This document shows, piece by piece, positions 49,301 to 61,800 of a DNA stretch of 64,000 nucleotides; position 1 is the first letter of the stretch; every line of letters starts with the position of its first letter. Source of the stretch: Struthidea cinerea (Eukaryota; Chordata; Aves; Passeriformes; Corcoracidae). Location of the stretch: NCBI GenBank assembly GCA_013397865.1, contig VZTI01004088.1:499600-563599 (forward strand), given 5' to 3'. The notes beneath the pieces are model-generated. The model had not been told where the DNA came from. It searched no databases and worked only from the letters and a program-made list of their open reading frames with translations. The translations under genes and the position numbers were made by a program.

Positions 49301-52300
49301 TTTGTTTCTTAGAGAAGAGGTTTTAGCCCAAGACTACAAAGATTCACTGGCCCAAAAAAACTCTTATCAGAGCAACCAAGAAAGAAATCAAATATGCAGA
49401 AGTTCTTCCTACAGTTTGCATGTTCTTCTCCTGTCTCTTCATATAATTGATCCTAGAAAGCATCTTCTACCTAGTCCACAAAGTCCACCACATCTGTCTC
49501 TTGACAGTATATAGCACCTGTATTTGTCCCTGAGAGCTCTGACATCCCTAGAGATCAGCATCATCTTTGCCATTTGCTGCAAGAATTCTTCATACAACTT
49601 TTCTTACTAAACAAACTCTGTTCAAATCTTGCATAATCATCTGATTTCATCCCCATAAAAACAGAAGCACATTTGGCAAAATTGGAAAGGCTTTTAGAGA
49701 AATTTTAAGTTTTTGACAAATAAATGCACCTCCGACTTACACTGTGACTGGATTTGGACAGTGGATATTCTTATAACATCCAACACTTCATGAAGCACCC
49801 AGCACAACTACATGTAAAAATGCATCCCTTTTCAAGGCTCAGAACAAAAGTGCTAAAAACTGAATTGTCTTTTATAAGTTAACTGAAAAGCTAAACAATG
49901 GTTTAAAAAATAATTTTGTTACAGAAGGTTGTGAAGTTTAATTTCATTTGGTATCTTTAGAAGAGAAACTGCTCATTTTCAATGCTCACTCGGAGCCATA
50001 TGCTTACATACAAAAGCAATCCTACAATCTTCAGTAGAAAAACTAACATAAAGTCAAGTCTAATAAGGTCAAGTCTATTACTGCAAAGACAGATTGCTGA
50101 TGCACAGAACTGGAAGCTGAAGGGGAGGAGGTAGCAGTGTTACGCTACAAAAACCAAGACTCTGACTACCAGATTTGAGCACAACCATCTCTAAAGGTGA
50201 ACACGACTTCTTTTAGCAAAACAGAAAAATAAGCCAAAAGACACACATTTCCTCACCCACCTCATGTAATCCCACAAATACTGGATTAAATTGCTTGTTA
50301 TAACTGCTCCTTTTAATGCCCCGCAGCTGGTGTTCTGTCCCAGAAGCTGCTGAACAGCTAAAAACTGTTGCTTGAAGTTCTGGTTGTCCATCATGTCATT
50401 AAAACTGCATCTATCAGGTTATGAAGATCACAGTGCAAAGTTTAGAAATGGAAAAGGTACAAGCTACATTTTAGGGCCTGCCCTCCCATTCAAAAAGATT
50501 TCTGCAGATAGAACTGTGGCAAAAATTAACAATGTTTTTAAAACACAGAACGATACAAATAGCTAAGTATGTTTTTTTTCTTTCAATACTTCTCTCAAGA
50601 CATATTAGTCAGGTTGGTTTGTTTGCAAGATTTGTATCTAAAGAATCAGTCTTCAGTAACTGGTTTCCTCTGGACTTCCAGTTTTATATTTGGCAGTTAA
50701 TAATTCCTAGGCATTTTATATAAGAACAACATTTCCCTAGTCTGAAATATTCAATCTAACTTATACTGAGAGTACAACAAATCAGACTGCTTCCAAGCAC
50801 ACCCGAAAGTACCAGATCAATAGCATGTACCTGAAAGTAATATATTTTGTATAAAATTACATATTAGCACAATGTCATTTGGACCATGTGTTTAGCTTCG
50901 TGGAAGTAGCTTATTACAGAAGAAATTGAGGCAACCTATTTATAATTCTTAATTAATGTTTTGAAACACAATTATTGATTTGAAGGGGGTTTAATAGTTT
51001 CCAAACCCTTGTTAGGGCTCAGAAAAATAACAATTTCAGCACTAATAAACCTGACTTTTAGTTTCATTTCATTTCACTAAGCAGGTATCAAGGGAAACGG
51101 ACACTTAACCATGCCTGCAGACTGGTCTACTATAGGGAGTTTTGAAAAATAAACCAGATATCTAAAAACTAGAGCTCAATTTGGAATAGGGATTTTCAAC
51201 TCAGCATCTCGAAACACTTGGAAAGGCAACTAAAACCACACTGTGCCCATCTGAAAACCACAGAGGATTATTTAGGGATATTGTCATTTGATCAGCCCCA
51301 TGGGACAAAATGGGAACTACAGTAGGCTGTACCTGCCTACTTCAGGTCCATGCCACAGCCATTGACTCAGCCACCTACACAGCTACTAAATTACCCACAT
51401 CTCCAGTGTTTCCTCTAAAAGCTCTTCTTCTGCAAGTGTTCTCAAACACTCTTCATTGCAACGCTGCACAGCATTAGCAAAATCTGCTCTAGCACTAACA
51501 AAATAATCTGGAGGCTTCTACAGAAACTTGCCATGCTTTAATGGCTTTCTTGGCTGGGAACATTAACATTTTTTAAGGTCATCTCGTCACTGTGTAAACC
51601 AGCAATCATAGCTGCCACACCTCCTCCATTACGCGTCACACGATCACTGCCACTTCACCACTCTGCACCTTCCTACTCCCATTTTGGTTCTCTCACTTCA
51701 TCAACTTAAAAAGCTCTTCCTAAAATAACAGGTTAGTAATGGTATATTACCAAATGAAACAATGCATGATTATAGTCTCTATATTTAGCTACATAAATAA
51801 CAGAGCAAAAAAAAGTGCTTAAAACATTTGCATCCACTTTGATTTCAGCCAGTAAAATCAAACTGTCCTCCAAATATATGAATAATACTGAATATGTACT
51901 TTCTCTCATCCATTTGTTTCCAGTAACCTTGTAACTTTTCCCCCTGCCTGTTGCAGGTAAACCTGCCTCCTCTCAAATGAAATTTATCAACAATTACCAT
52001 TATCTTGCATTTGTCTGTTCTATTACATGGCACTACAACTAACTACCAGTAGCTTCCCTAGGACTTTCTGCGTGATTTTTTCAAAAGTTGGATCAAACAT
52101 TGTCAGTCTTCTCCTCTGAAAATATTGTTCTGCTTTAAAAGTTTCCTGTTGTGGTGGTTCACTTTTTTTTTTAATTTAAACATCCCGTATGTAAAAATAA
52201 CTGTCCTTAAAGCAACAGCTTAAAATATCTAGGAGCTGCTAATTTTGCTAAGTAAACCAGAGGAAACCAAAAGTTCATTTTAAAAAATATAGATGTATTG

Positions 52301-52756
52301 TTCTGAATATAAAATTGAAAGCAGAATGAAACTGCCTAAGACCTTGACATTCCCAGGGGGCAGGTTTCTCACCCCATGTGCACCTACAGATTTTAGCTTT
52401 TGCACAGTCAACAATTATGTTTTAAAACACAATGTTAGTAAAATTGTGCTATATACCTCCATTCCACAAGATACTTAATTTTCTCAGAGTAACACCACTC
52501 TAAAGAACGTGTGCAAGTACTACAGACCAGTACAAGCAAAATCATTCCTTAATGTGACTGTGGCTGAACATGGGAAGAATTTAGTCAGTGGAGATCCTGC
52601 TTTGCAGGGACTGTTACACTGACTCGCATTTAACAGTCTCATGGCAGCCCTAAAGGGTAACTCTGTGAATCATCATATGAAGAATGAGAGCACTTCTGGA
52701 CAACTCTGATTTTCCTTCTGTAAACTCTTGCAGAGTCCCTTAGGAAGTGACAGGGG
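46370..52756 (-). other. PTPN21: Probable PTPN21 3' UTR
   Basis: About 6.4 kb downstream of the PTPN21 stop, repeat-poor and without convincing frames on either strand. Its extent is inferred only from the AATAAA candidates; the UTR may end at 48.9 kb instead. It holds a perfect 11-base hairpin at 48,778-48,803. Confidence 0.4.
46385..46390 (-). terminator. PTPN21: Candidate distal PTPN21 polyadenylation signal
   Basis: TTTATT on the + strand gives AATAAA on the PTPN21 strand, in an AT-rich stretch typical of transcript ends. More proximal candidates lie at 48,892-48,897 and 48,903-48,908. The choice cannot be made without transcript data. Confidence 0.35.
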
Positions 52757-52885
52757 TTAGATAAGTCTAGAACTTTTGAGAAACTGAATGAGAACTCCAT
52801 AGACGAAAGTGTACTGCGAAAGAGTCTGCACCATCATCATTCTCTGCTGCCTCAACATATCCAGCACTCGTGGGATGTCCAGCAT
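52757..52885 (-). CDS. PTPN21: PTPN21 last coding exon
   Basis: 129 bases, phase 0, acceptor TCTTCTTCCAG. It encodes MLDIPRVLDMLRQQRMMMVQ, then TLSQYTFVYGVLIQFLKSSR and LI, with TAA at 52,757-52,759 (read on the minus strand). It has Ser and Gly where human PTPN21 has Cys and Arg (TLCQYTFVYRV, from memory). Confidence 0.96.
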   Translation of the reverse strand: MLDIPRVLDMLRQQRMMMVQTLSQYTFVYGVLIQFLKSSRLI

Positions 52886-55800
52886 CTGGAAGAAGAGAAC
52901 AAAACATTACAAGTGACTGGAGCAGGGAAACTGGCTTGCACTTTCCCAGCAGGAGGTTCAGAGCAGTACCTAGTGATCTAAGGGCAGAATCAGCTGTTCT
53001 GATTTCAGCTCTGACAATTCATTGCCCATGCCTGCAGTATGGACTGCACTACACCACTGATCGTCTGGAAAATATGCATAATGGTAAAGTCACCTATCTC
53101 ATGGGGTACTGGTCTTCACAAACGTAATGGCTGAAAAAGTCTGTCACAGTGTTAGGAGAGAGATGCACAATGAAACAATAAGTTTGTTGAGTTTCAGTTG
53201 ACATGTTATATTATTAATGAACATTTTACAGCTGTTCACTTCTGGCTAAAAGTTGATAGGACTGGTTTTATTCTATTAAACTACCACTTTATCCTCTACT
53301 GAGACTGACACTGCAAATACACTACACTTAGGAAAAAGTAAGTACAAACACTGGCTACAAAGCATGTTCTTGAATATTATCCATTCTACCTAACGCAAGG
53401 AGCGGTGATGTCAGGATGAAATCCTGAAATATGCTCAGTGGCCTAGGGCATACCTTGCTCCACTCAATGACTCAACATCTTAGGGAGTCAATAATCCAAA
53501 TGAACATTCCAGTGCCTGGTGTGCATGTGGGCAGCTCTAGAAGATTATTAACTTCTGTTGAATTCCCAAGAGCTATTTCAAGCACAGTGGTAAGGCCTCT
53601 CCCAAAAGCTGCTCAGATGAACAGCCGTAATGTATTTTAGGCAGGTTATTTACTCTTCTACTACCTAGCATTATTTAAAGCACGAGAAAGAAAAAGAGCT
53701 CACCTCATTGTGTTCCAAGCACGCGATCATGATCTCTGCCAGTATGACCACTCCTGTCCGTCCCACACCTGCACTGCAGTGCACCAGCACGGGAGGATTA
53801 GAGCTTTTAGGGTCTGCTGTGCTGTTTGTGTGGCGCCGCACTGACTGTATCTCCTCCAAGTACGCTATTAAGTTCAACAAGATAAGAATAATTAATTTAC
53901 ATAAGCTATGCTATTATGCTGAATGACCACCAGAAAAGCAGTAATTTAACAATCGGCATGCCACACAAAAATGATACATTGTACAAATCACAAGTCATAC
54001 CCCAACCATCGCAATACAGATCTATAAAGATCATCTAACTTCTGCAAGGATTTCCTTGCCTTCTTCCCCTGTTCCTACTGAAGGCAGCTTGCTACTGCTG
54101 CAACATACTCAAATGTGTAGTATGTGATGCAACTATGTTTTATTCTATATAGACTTCTGGTAAATTATTTACTTTAGACAGAAGGAGTCACTTTAATAAA
54201 CTGTCAGCTATATTCCTGCAAAAAATATAGTTCAGTATCTCTTGCTGGTGTGAAGAAACCTTTTACAGTGGAATGCTTGGCATACTTGTCAAAAGCTACT
54301 TCATATATAGCAGCCATTTCAGAAGGTATTAAAACAACACCACAAACCACACCCCAAAACAAAGCTATTAAATACAACTTACATAAAAATCCCTTTAAAT
54401 CTTCTGGACAGCCATGCTCTGGCCAGTCAGTATACTGCAAATGCCAAACCGTTCTCTCCTGTCCTGTGAGAAGATGTTTAATCTTCAAACCTGTAGTTGC
54501 ATAGCAGCCTGAGTCGGTACGGAATCGCGTGGTAATCTTAAATCTTCCATATGTCACAGTGTTGTGTCTTGAACCAAGACGTGGCCAGTATCTGAAGCTT
54601 TTTTCTCTCCCACTTTCCTTGAAAGTAAAACACTTGCTTAACAAGAAACCTAAGAACATTCATTCAACTAATGCTCCTGTAGTAACAACTGTATCTCTCC
54701 TCTGTGAAGTAGTACTGGAGTGTTATGGCCTCTTACTGAGGAAACCAACTTTCCAGCACAAAGAGTTCGCAAATTTATTTCTCTGCCAAAGAAATCAAGA
54801 CAGAAAGGGGTCACTAGAAACTTAGTTTTGATCAGTCTACTTGTTGGAGCAAAGATCCCCTTCCTCTAACAGATTATAAAAAAAATCATTGTGAAATTTC
54901 TGGGAGAAACCTGACTCAATTTCTACTCACTTCCTCTGCCGTCACCATAGCTATGATCGCAATCCCTTGTTCCCAGATCATCTGCCAGAAATCCTGACAT
55001 GTATTCTGCAAAGGGCCCTGCGTGGCAATGTAATCCCACTCTATGCCTCCAACAGAGATCTGTAAAAAGAAAGACATTAGATGAGCAATTATTGAAAACC
55101 CTTTCCTCAATTCTAAAGTCAGCCATTTGAAGATGCACAGAATGAAAAAAGGCAGCAACGCCACAGAAGTACGAGCCCATTGTGAGTTATATCTGCCCCA
55201 TTTTTTAGCTGCACCTTGTCACATTAGATGCAGAAGAGACACAATTGTATAGGCTCATAGCTAAATAAATGTATTTTATATCATAAGCGCCACGTAAAAC
55301 TGAGAAAATGAAATTGTATTTCTCTCTTGGAACTTAAGGTATTATAGCAAATCCAGGTTCAGAGAAGCTTTCATACTCTGGTGCTGTAAATATTATTACA
55401 GTACTAGTTCTTATTTCCTGAAAAAATATTATCTTGTTTGAGAAGGGTCAGAAGATTCACTCAACATTTGTGAATGAAGCAGAGAAACTATGATGCCATG
55501 TCGGTGTACAAACAGATTTATTAAAAAAAGACAACTACGAGTGCTGCTTTGACAATCTCAAGTCTTTTCAGAGAAAGCATGAAGCCAACTGTAGTTGCAC
55601 TTAAGGTAGATTGTAAATGTATGTAGCGTCATTGGTCTAAAAGGTTGCGTGTCACTTCAGGGTCAACCCACTACAATGTATTGAAAAATGAATGAACTGC
55701 CTTGAAAGTTCTTGAAGTCACCCCCCAAATTCTTCACTTTTAAACAGTGCTTAATGAGTTAAGGATGGGGAAAGAGTGCCACTGAAGGTTTTGAAAAAGC

Positions 55801-58800
55801 TGATTTCCCCCTGGCTCTGGCAGTTCCTCTAACCATCAAAAAAAGCTTTTGCTGGGAGATTGCTTACTGCCCATTGTGGACACAGTCTGAGAGTACAGAA
55901 AAAGAAGAAGCAATGACTGTCACTACAGCTCAAAAATACCATAATCATTGCAGAAGATCCCAGTTTGTTTTAAACCTATTTGCCTCCTCAGCTCTGGGAA
56001 GAATGGGCATGCCTTCTGTTAGCAGCAATCCCCAGAGAGACAACACAGAAAGGAGACAGATCAAATCATCACAGAAGCAAACTGCAGAAGATCCCTCCAA
56101 TAATTAACCCTCCTTTATTCTATGTGATTAGGAAAACAGGTTCCTGCTTTCCCCAAAGAAACTTCTGGAGAAAAAGGGAAAGAGAGAGAGAAAGATGGAG
56201 GGACTGTCACTCATCTTACCAAACCAAAATTGATAGCCAAATGCACTTTTAGTTACCACACAAACTGGGAAATATTTCTCCAAGAGTATTTCTCTCACCT
56301 TGATATGAGATGCATTGATGTAACCCGTGTTATTTTCTTTGGTTGGGACCAGCTCTACTCTGGTATCATCATAAGGAAGGACGTCCTGGAACCGGTTTCT
56401 CTCAGCGTTTTCAGGCAGCCGAGCTACTGAGCACTCACCATCTATCAGCCTTTTCTTCTGAATGCGCTCGTACTCGGTGAACACCATCCCCTGCTCCAAC
56501 CGCTGCTCCAGGATTTTACACTGAAAGACAGAACACGGATAACCATACAAAGTCACATCCTAAGGTGAGTCTATTTTAACAGAGAATTCATGAAGGATAA
56601 AATGTACATATTTTCTTCTCCTACATACTTCTTCAATGCTTTTCCAGCTATTAATCTTTCCACAAACATACCAGAATAAATTAGAGGCAACCCTAACCAG
56701 GAGGAATTTTTTTCAAGTAAAAACTAAGCAGCCCGTTACACTTCATTAGGTCACAAAAACCTATGTGGAGACTGCTGGTAAAGGAAAAATTAGTTCATAG
56801 TTTCTGTAAAGACAGCCCAGCTGAGGGGAAAAAAAATTGGCCAAGCAGACAGCTGTGCCTTACTGCATACTGCCTCAAGTACCTTTGACCCACCTGCTCC
56901 ATACGGCATGCTAGATGACATCATTTGAAAGGTCTCCTTTAAACTTACAATAATAAAAGCCCCCCAAAATAATAATAAAAAACCCCACAAACTGAATTGT
57001 TTGGATGGAGAAAAACTAAACTTTGCTTACAGCAGGAAAGCTGCCTTAGAATCTCTTGCTGCAGTTAAGGTATAAACCCAGAATTTTTCTAATAGTATAA
57101 TTCAATCTTTTTTATTTAATAAACTGCTCCCCCCTCCCCTTTATCCTTTTGAAACCAAGTTGTTTCTAAATCATAAGACACTTCTGGAATTTCTACATCT
57201 CTTTGCCAACAATAATTAGAGGAATAATATGTAAGATTTCAGCCAGAAAATTTCATCTATATCACATGCCCCCAGATTCTTACAGCAACTGCTCTGCGGT
57301 ATCAGGTCATAGAAGTGTCTTTTATCAAGTAAGTATGCCAAATGTTGCAGAGGAAGGTGTAAACTTCCATCACATGCAATTTGCACACCAATACATCAAC
57401 TGTACAAACTCCTTTATTTCCTTAAGGCTAAATTCACTAAATCACATATTTAAACTGATAATAACATGAAGCTGAGCAATGAAACAGGCACTGAATCAAC
57501 ACCAAATTTATCTTCTAAAGTATCTGCACTCTGGACTTCCTTTTATGTCCCACTTCTACTTTGCATTGCCTCTTCTCAACTGTTTTAGGAACTACTCCCA
57601 TTTCATGGTATTTATTCTACCTCTACATGACTGCCTGAAGAGAAAGTGCAGTGACTCTGAAAAGTATGACTTTTTCTGAACTTCACTTTATGGTTTCTTC
57701 TTTGCCACAATGCTTTGGGCAGAGCTAGCTGGATACAAACACAGCTGAATCCAGTAAAGGTCAAGCCAGAAAGAGATGATGACTCTAGGCAAGAGGAAAT
57801 AACCAACACAGGTACTAAACCTGTATTTCAGTAACACAATTTTAATTTTTGTCCCGTAGCATCTTAAGCAATGTACATTGTAGTTCAACCCAATTTTTAC
57901 TGAGTGACTTGCAATTAATTTTCTTGGCCTGTGCATTTAAACTGCAGAGGGTGAGAGCAGGACTATTCCTTCAGGTTTGAATCCCTAGATTAGATCCCTA
58001 GTGACTAGCAGCAAAATCGAGCGAGAGGGGGTCTGCAGCTGGGGATGCCCAACCACGCTCAGAATCAGATTCTATAGAGACCACTGGTTGCAGAATGGGC
58101 AATAATCACTGTAGAATTTGGTGTAGCTAGTTGCTCTGGTCAGATGTGTGATGGCAGCACTGTTCTTCGTAGCCTGTTACAGCCTGAATATTGACTGTAT
58201 TTCACTTTCCTGCACTTCTTTAATGATATATGAGGCAGGCTGAAGCAGATTTACTGATGTTCTTTATTCTGACACAAGCCGATGGAGTCTTACATTTCTC
58301 AAAGAATGATCCTCAAATTCTACAACCTGATGTCCTCTCATTGATCTGACATCTTTTACTGAGTTTAAAATTTCAGAAGACCAAACAAGTTCCATCTATG
58401 TTTTATGGGCTCCACCTGAAGAAAACAGATAAATGCAATCTGCACAAGTTGTACTCTGGGGATGCAATTTAACTGCAAAACTTACTCTAAACACCATATG
58501 AATTACTAATAATTATGACTAAAATCAACCTCACACTCAGAATTGTAAGTTTCACACCTTTTCAGTCTGGAAAACCCAAAATTAAGAAAGAAAACAGGAA
58601 GAGTTGCATAAAAATATATCAGTAGATACTAGTTAATTAGCTTCCTGTATGTTCAAAGGGTAAACTATAGTTGAATCTGAGTTACACACAGTATTTCTAG
58701 TAATGACTTGTCAGTCAGAAATCTTTTTCTTTGTTTCTGTTCTCAGCATTTGAGTTGCCTTAATATGCAGTATTTTAAAGTCAATAAAATATACCATTCA

Positions 58801-61800
58801 TAATAATGTAATTTTGAAAAATTGCTAGTGTAAATCAAACATTAAAAAACTTCAACATACTCGTTCATCATTTGTTGCTCTTGTTGATTCTTCTTTCCCC
58901 TCATCTGGCAGAGGCATTCTAGTCAATGCCAGTCCATTTAGGGCAGCTAGCCTCAGAGGCCCCATTTTTTTTGCATCATTTTTATTCTTTTTCATACCCT
59001 GCAAGAGAAAAGATAAAAATTGTAAATATTCTTAAATATCTGATGATGTTATAAAGCAGAAACCAAATGAGTTCAGCTAAGCAAAGGATACTTCTCTGGC
59101 CCCTTCTGCGAACAGCTCTGACCTTTTCCTTTGATAAGCACTGCAGGGACAGATTAGGGTGGTGGGACTACATTCCTCCAAGGACACAGCACAAGTTTGT
59201 CTTCATTCCAGACTGGTTAATGAAACTGCATGAGAATGACAAATATTGTTCTCTACAAAGCTCATGACTGAGGGTGTGAGGTGGCCACTCCGGATAATTA
59301 ACATTCTTGAACAGACCTGGGATCACTTCCCAAAACCAAAAATACATAAAAATGATTCCTTACTAGACTATTCAGTTTGCAGGCACTTTTCTTCCCTACA
59401 ATCAGGCAATGACCACATACCTTTAAGATATTTGGATATAGTTAAATATTTTACTAAGTTTGCAACAAACTTGACATACAAAACATGAACACAGACTGCA
59501 GACAGATTTGAGTCCTGGACCAAGCCATGAGTCTAAATTATGGAATTACCATTCATTATTTGATAAAAATATCAAAGGGGGATTTCTATGAAAGAATCAA
59601 TTCAAATTATTCTTTTTAAAAGGGTAAGAGAAAACTTCATCATTCCTGCAGTTGCTAAGTTTAGTTGTTAACAAAAATACACTGAAAATACGAGTACGTA
59701 TGCTGCCTGAATGATAATCAATGCTTTCAAAAGTTAAATGGTGGTAAGAAATACGAAGACAAAGCTAAGAGGATGAGACTGCATTTAAAAGTGAAGTGAA
59801 CACAAATATAACAATAAAAGTTCATTGAAAAGCAAAATGTGCAAGCACTGGTAGGGGCCAGCTTTGTAACTAGGATATTCATCTCAGTTATGAATACAGA
59901 AAGGTAATATGCAACAACACTCAAATGTTTCTGAACTAGAAACTATGTTACCGAACACTCGCAATGAAAAAGTTCTAATATTAATTTAATTTAAAGGTTG
60001 ACGAGAATATCTACATAATTGTCAAAAGGAAAATCAGGGTATGATTTTGGTAGACACATTACTGTCTGAAAGTGTATCTTTTGGAGAACAAATACTAAGT
60101 AACTATCTAAATGTGAACACAAGGAGAAAGGTATCACTGTTTTTTCCTATATCCACATTAAAAAAACAGGAGGAAGAAGATATAGAAAACCATACACAAT
60201 TATAAACTGAATTTAAGCTGATGGAGGTTCATTTCATAGTGTTCAGCTCCATGTACAGCACATCTGACAGACAAAAACTTGGGAGAGCAGTAACTATTTC
60301 AACACATAGTTTTTGCATAGGTTAGTTTTTGCAGCATCAGCTGTACATTACCACAGCAGTACAAGTTATAAGTTATATAGTAGTTCTCCTGCAGTCCAAT
60401 TTGTGCAGAAAATTATTTGACACTAGCTCAGGTAGCAATCAATTTTAAAAGGCAAAATAATAATAAAAAATGGTCTTCCTCTATTAGCACCTGAAATCTG
60501 CCACAAACTACTAAAACTGAACAAAAGTTTAAAGCAAAGTGGGCACTTAGTGCCAGTGAAATTGTACAGTCCACACAGACCTTGATGTTTCTGTGAGGTG
60601 GGAATTACAGGAAAGGTGAAACTTGCAGTTTTTCACTATTTATGGCATCATAAGATTGGAGTAGGAGAAAGAGACATGACAAGCAAGAAATATCTTTAGA
60701 GGGATAAAAACAGCTTGAAGAGAAGGCAAAAGGGAAAGGATATGAAAAAGGGAAGGCATGGAGTAAAAAAGAGAATGCAAGGAAAGAATTTATTCCTTAA
60801 GTTGTCATGTTCCCTCTTAGGTCAGAAGAAGCAGGCAAACAAATTTTTAAAAAAGTAAACATTCTGGCTACATATGATTTTTCAGTGAGAAGATGAGAAA
60901 GTTGAATGGAAAGAGTTGCTTCTGCTCCAGATAAGAAGCAGGGCAGAATAGGGATCTAGAACTGACTTTAAATTAGCTCATTCTAAAGTTCCTAGCCAGG
61001 TTAGGTTTTCAGATGGATAAAGACTGCACAGCTGGATTTGAGTGGGAGGACTATACAAACAGAACTCAGACATGGCAGAGAAGGGGATAAAAGACAGCTA
61101 AGCAAAGTTAATCTGGGAAACATAGAAAAATAAAGGTCAAGCTTAAGGTAGCTTTTAATTCATATGTTTTAAAAGCTTCTCAGGTTGATTAAAAGAACCC
61201 CAAACCTCAAACAAAAATCCCAATCAACTGCTACAGACAACCCAAAACAAGACAAATAGTATCCACTTACACCTAGAGGGGGAAGGCCTTCCACAATATT
61301 CTTCTTCCCAGACAAAAGATCGGACACAGGTCTCTTCTTTACTGAATCTTTCCTTACTCTGTATCTCCCTGATGTTGTAAGATCAGATTCTGACATAGAT
61401 GGAGTAAGCAGTCCTTCCCCTCTTCTCTGTACCTGGCTTTCTACTAGTAAATGAACAGGGCTCATATCTTTCATTCTCTTTTCTGCCTCTGTAATATGTA
61501 ATTTAGGCTCAAGAATATGCAAAGGGCCAGCAGATGAAGCAGCAGAGCTATAAGGGTAGTTTAGTACTGAATCATGAGAAAAACCTCCCATAACAGATGA
61601 AAGTTGGGTTTGATCTTCAGGGAGAGGAGAAAGACTTGTACTGGCCTTGTTCTCTTCTTCAAATTCTTCTTCTTCCTCACTACTGTGAATCAGCATAGTG
61701 GCATCTGAAAGGGTCTTCTTGTGATCACAGTTCACACATTCTTCTTGCTCACCTTCTTTTTGCTTTGCTCTCTCCAGCAGAATATTGGGCTGTGACCCTT

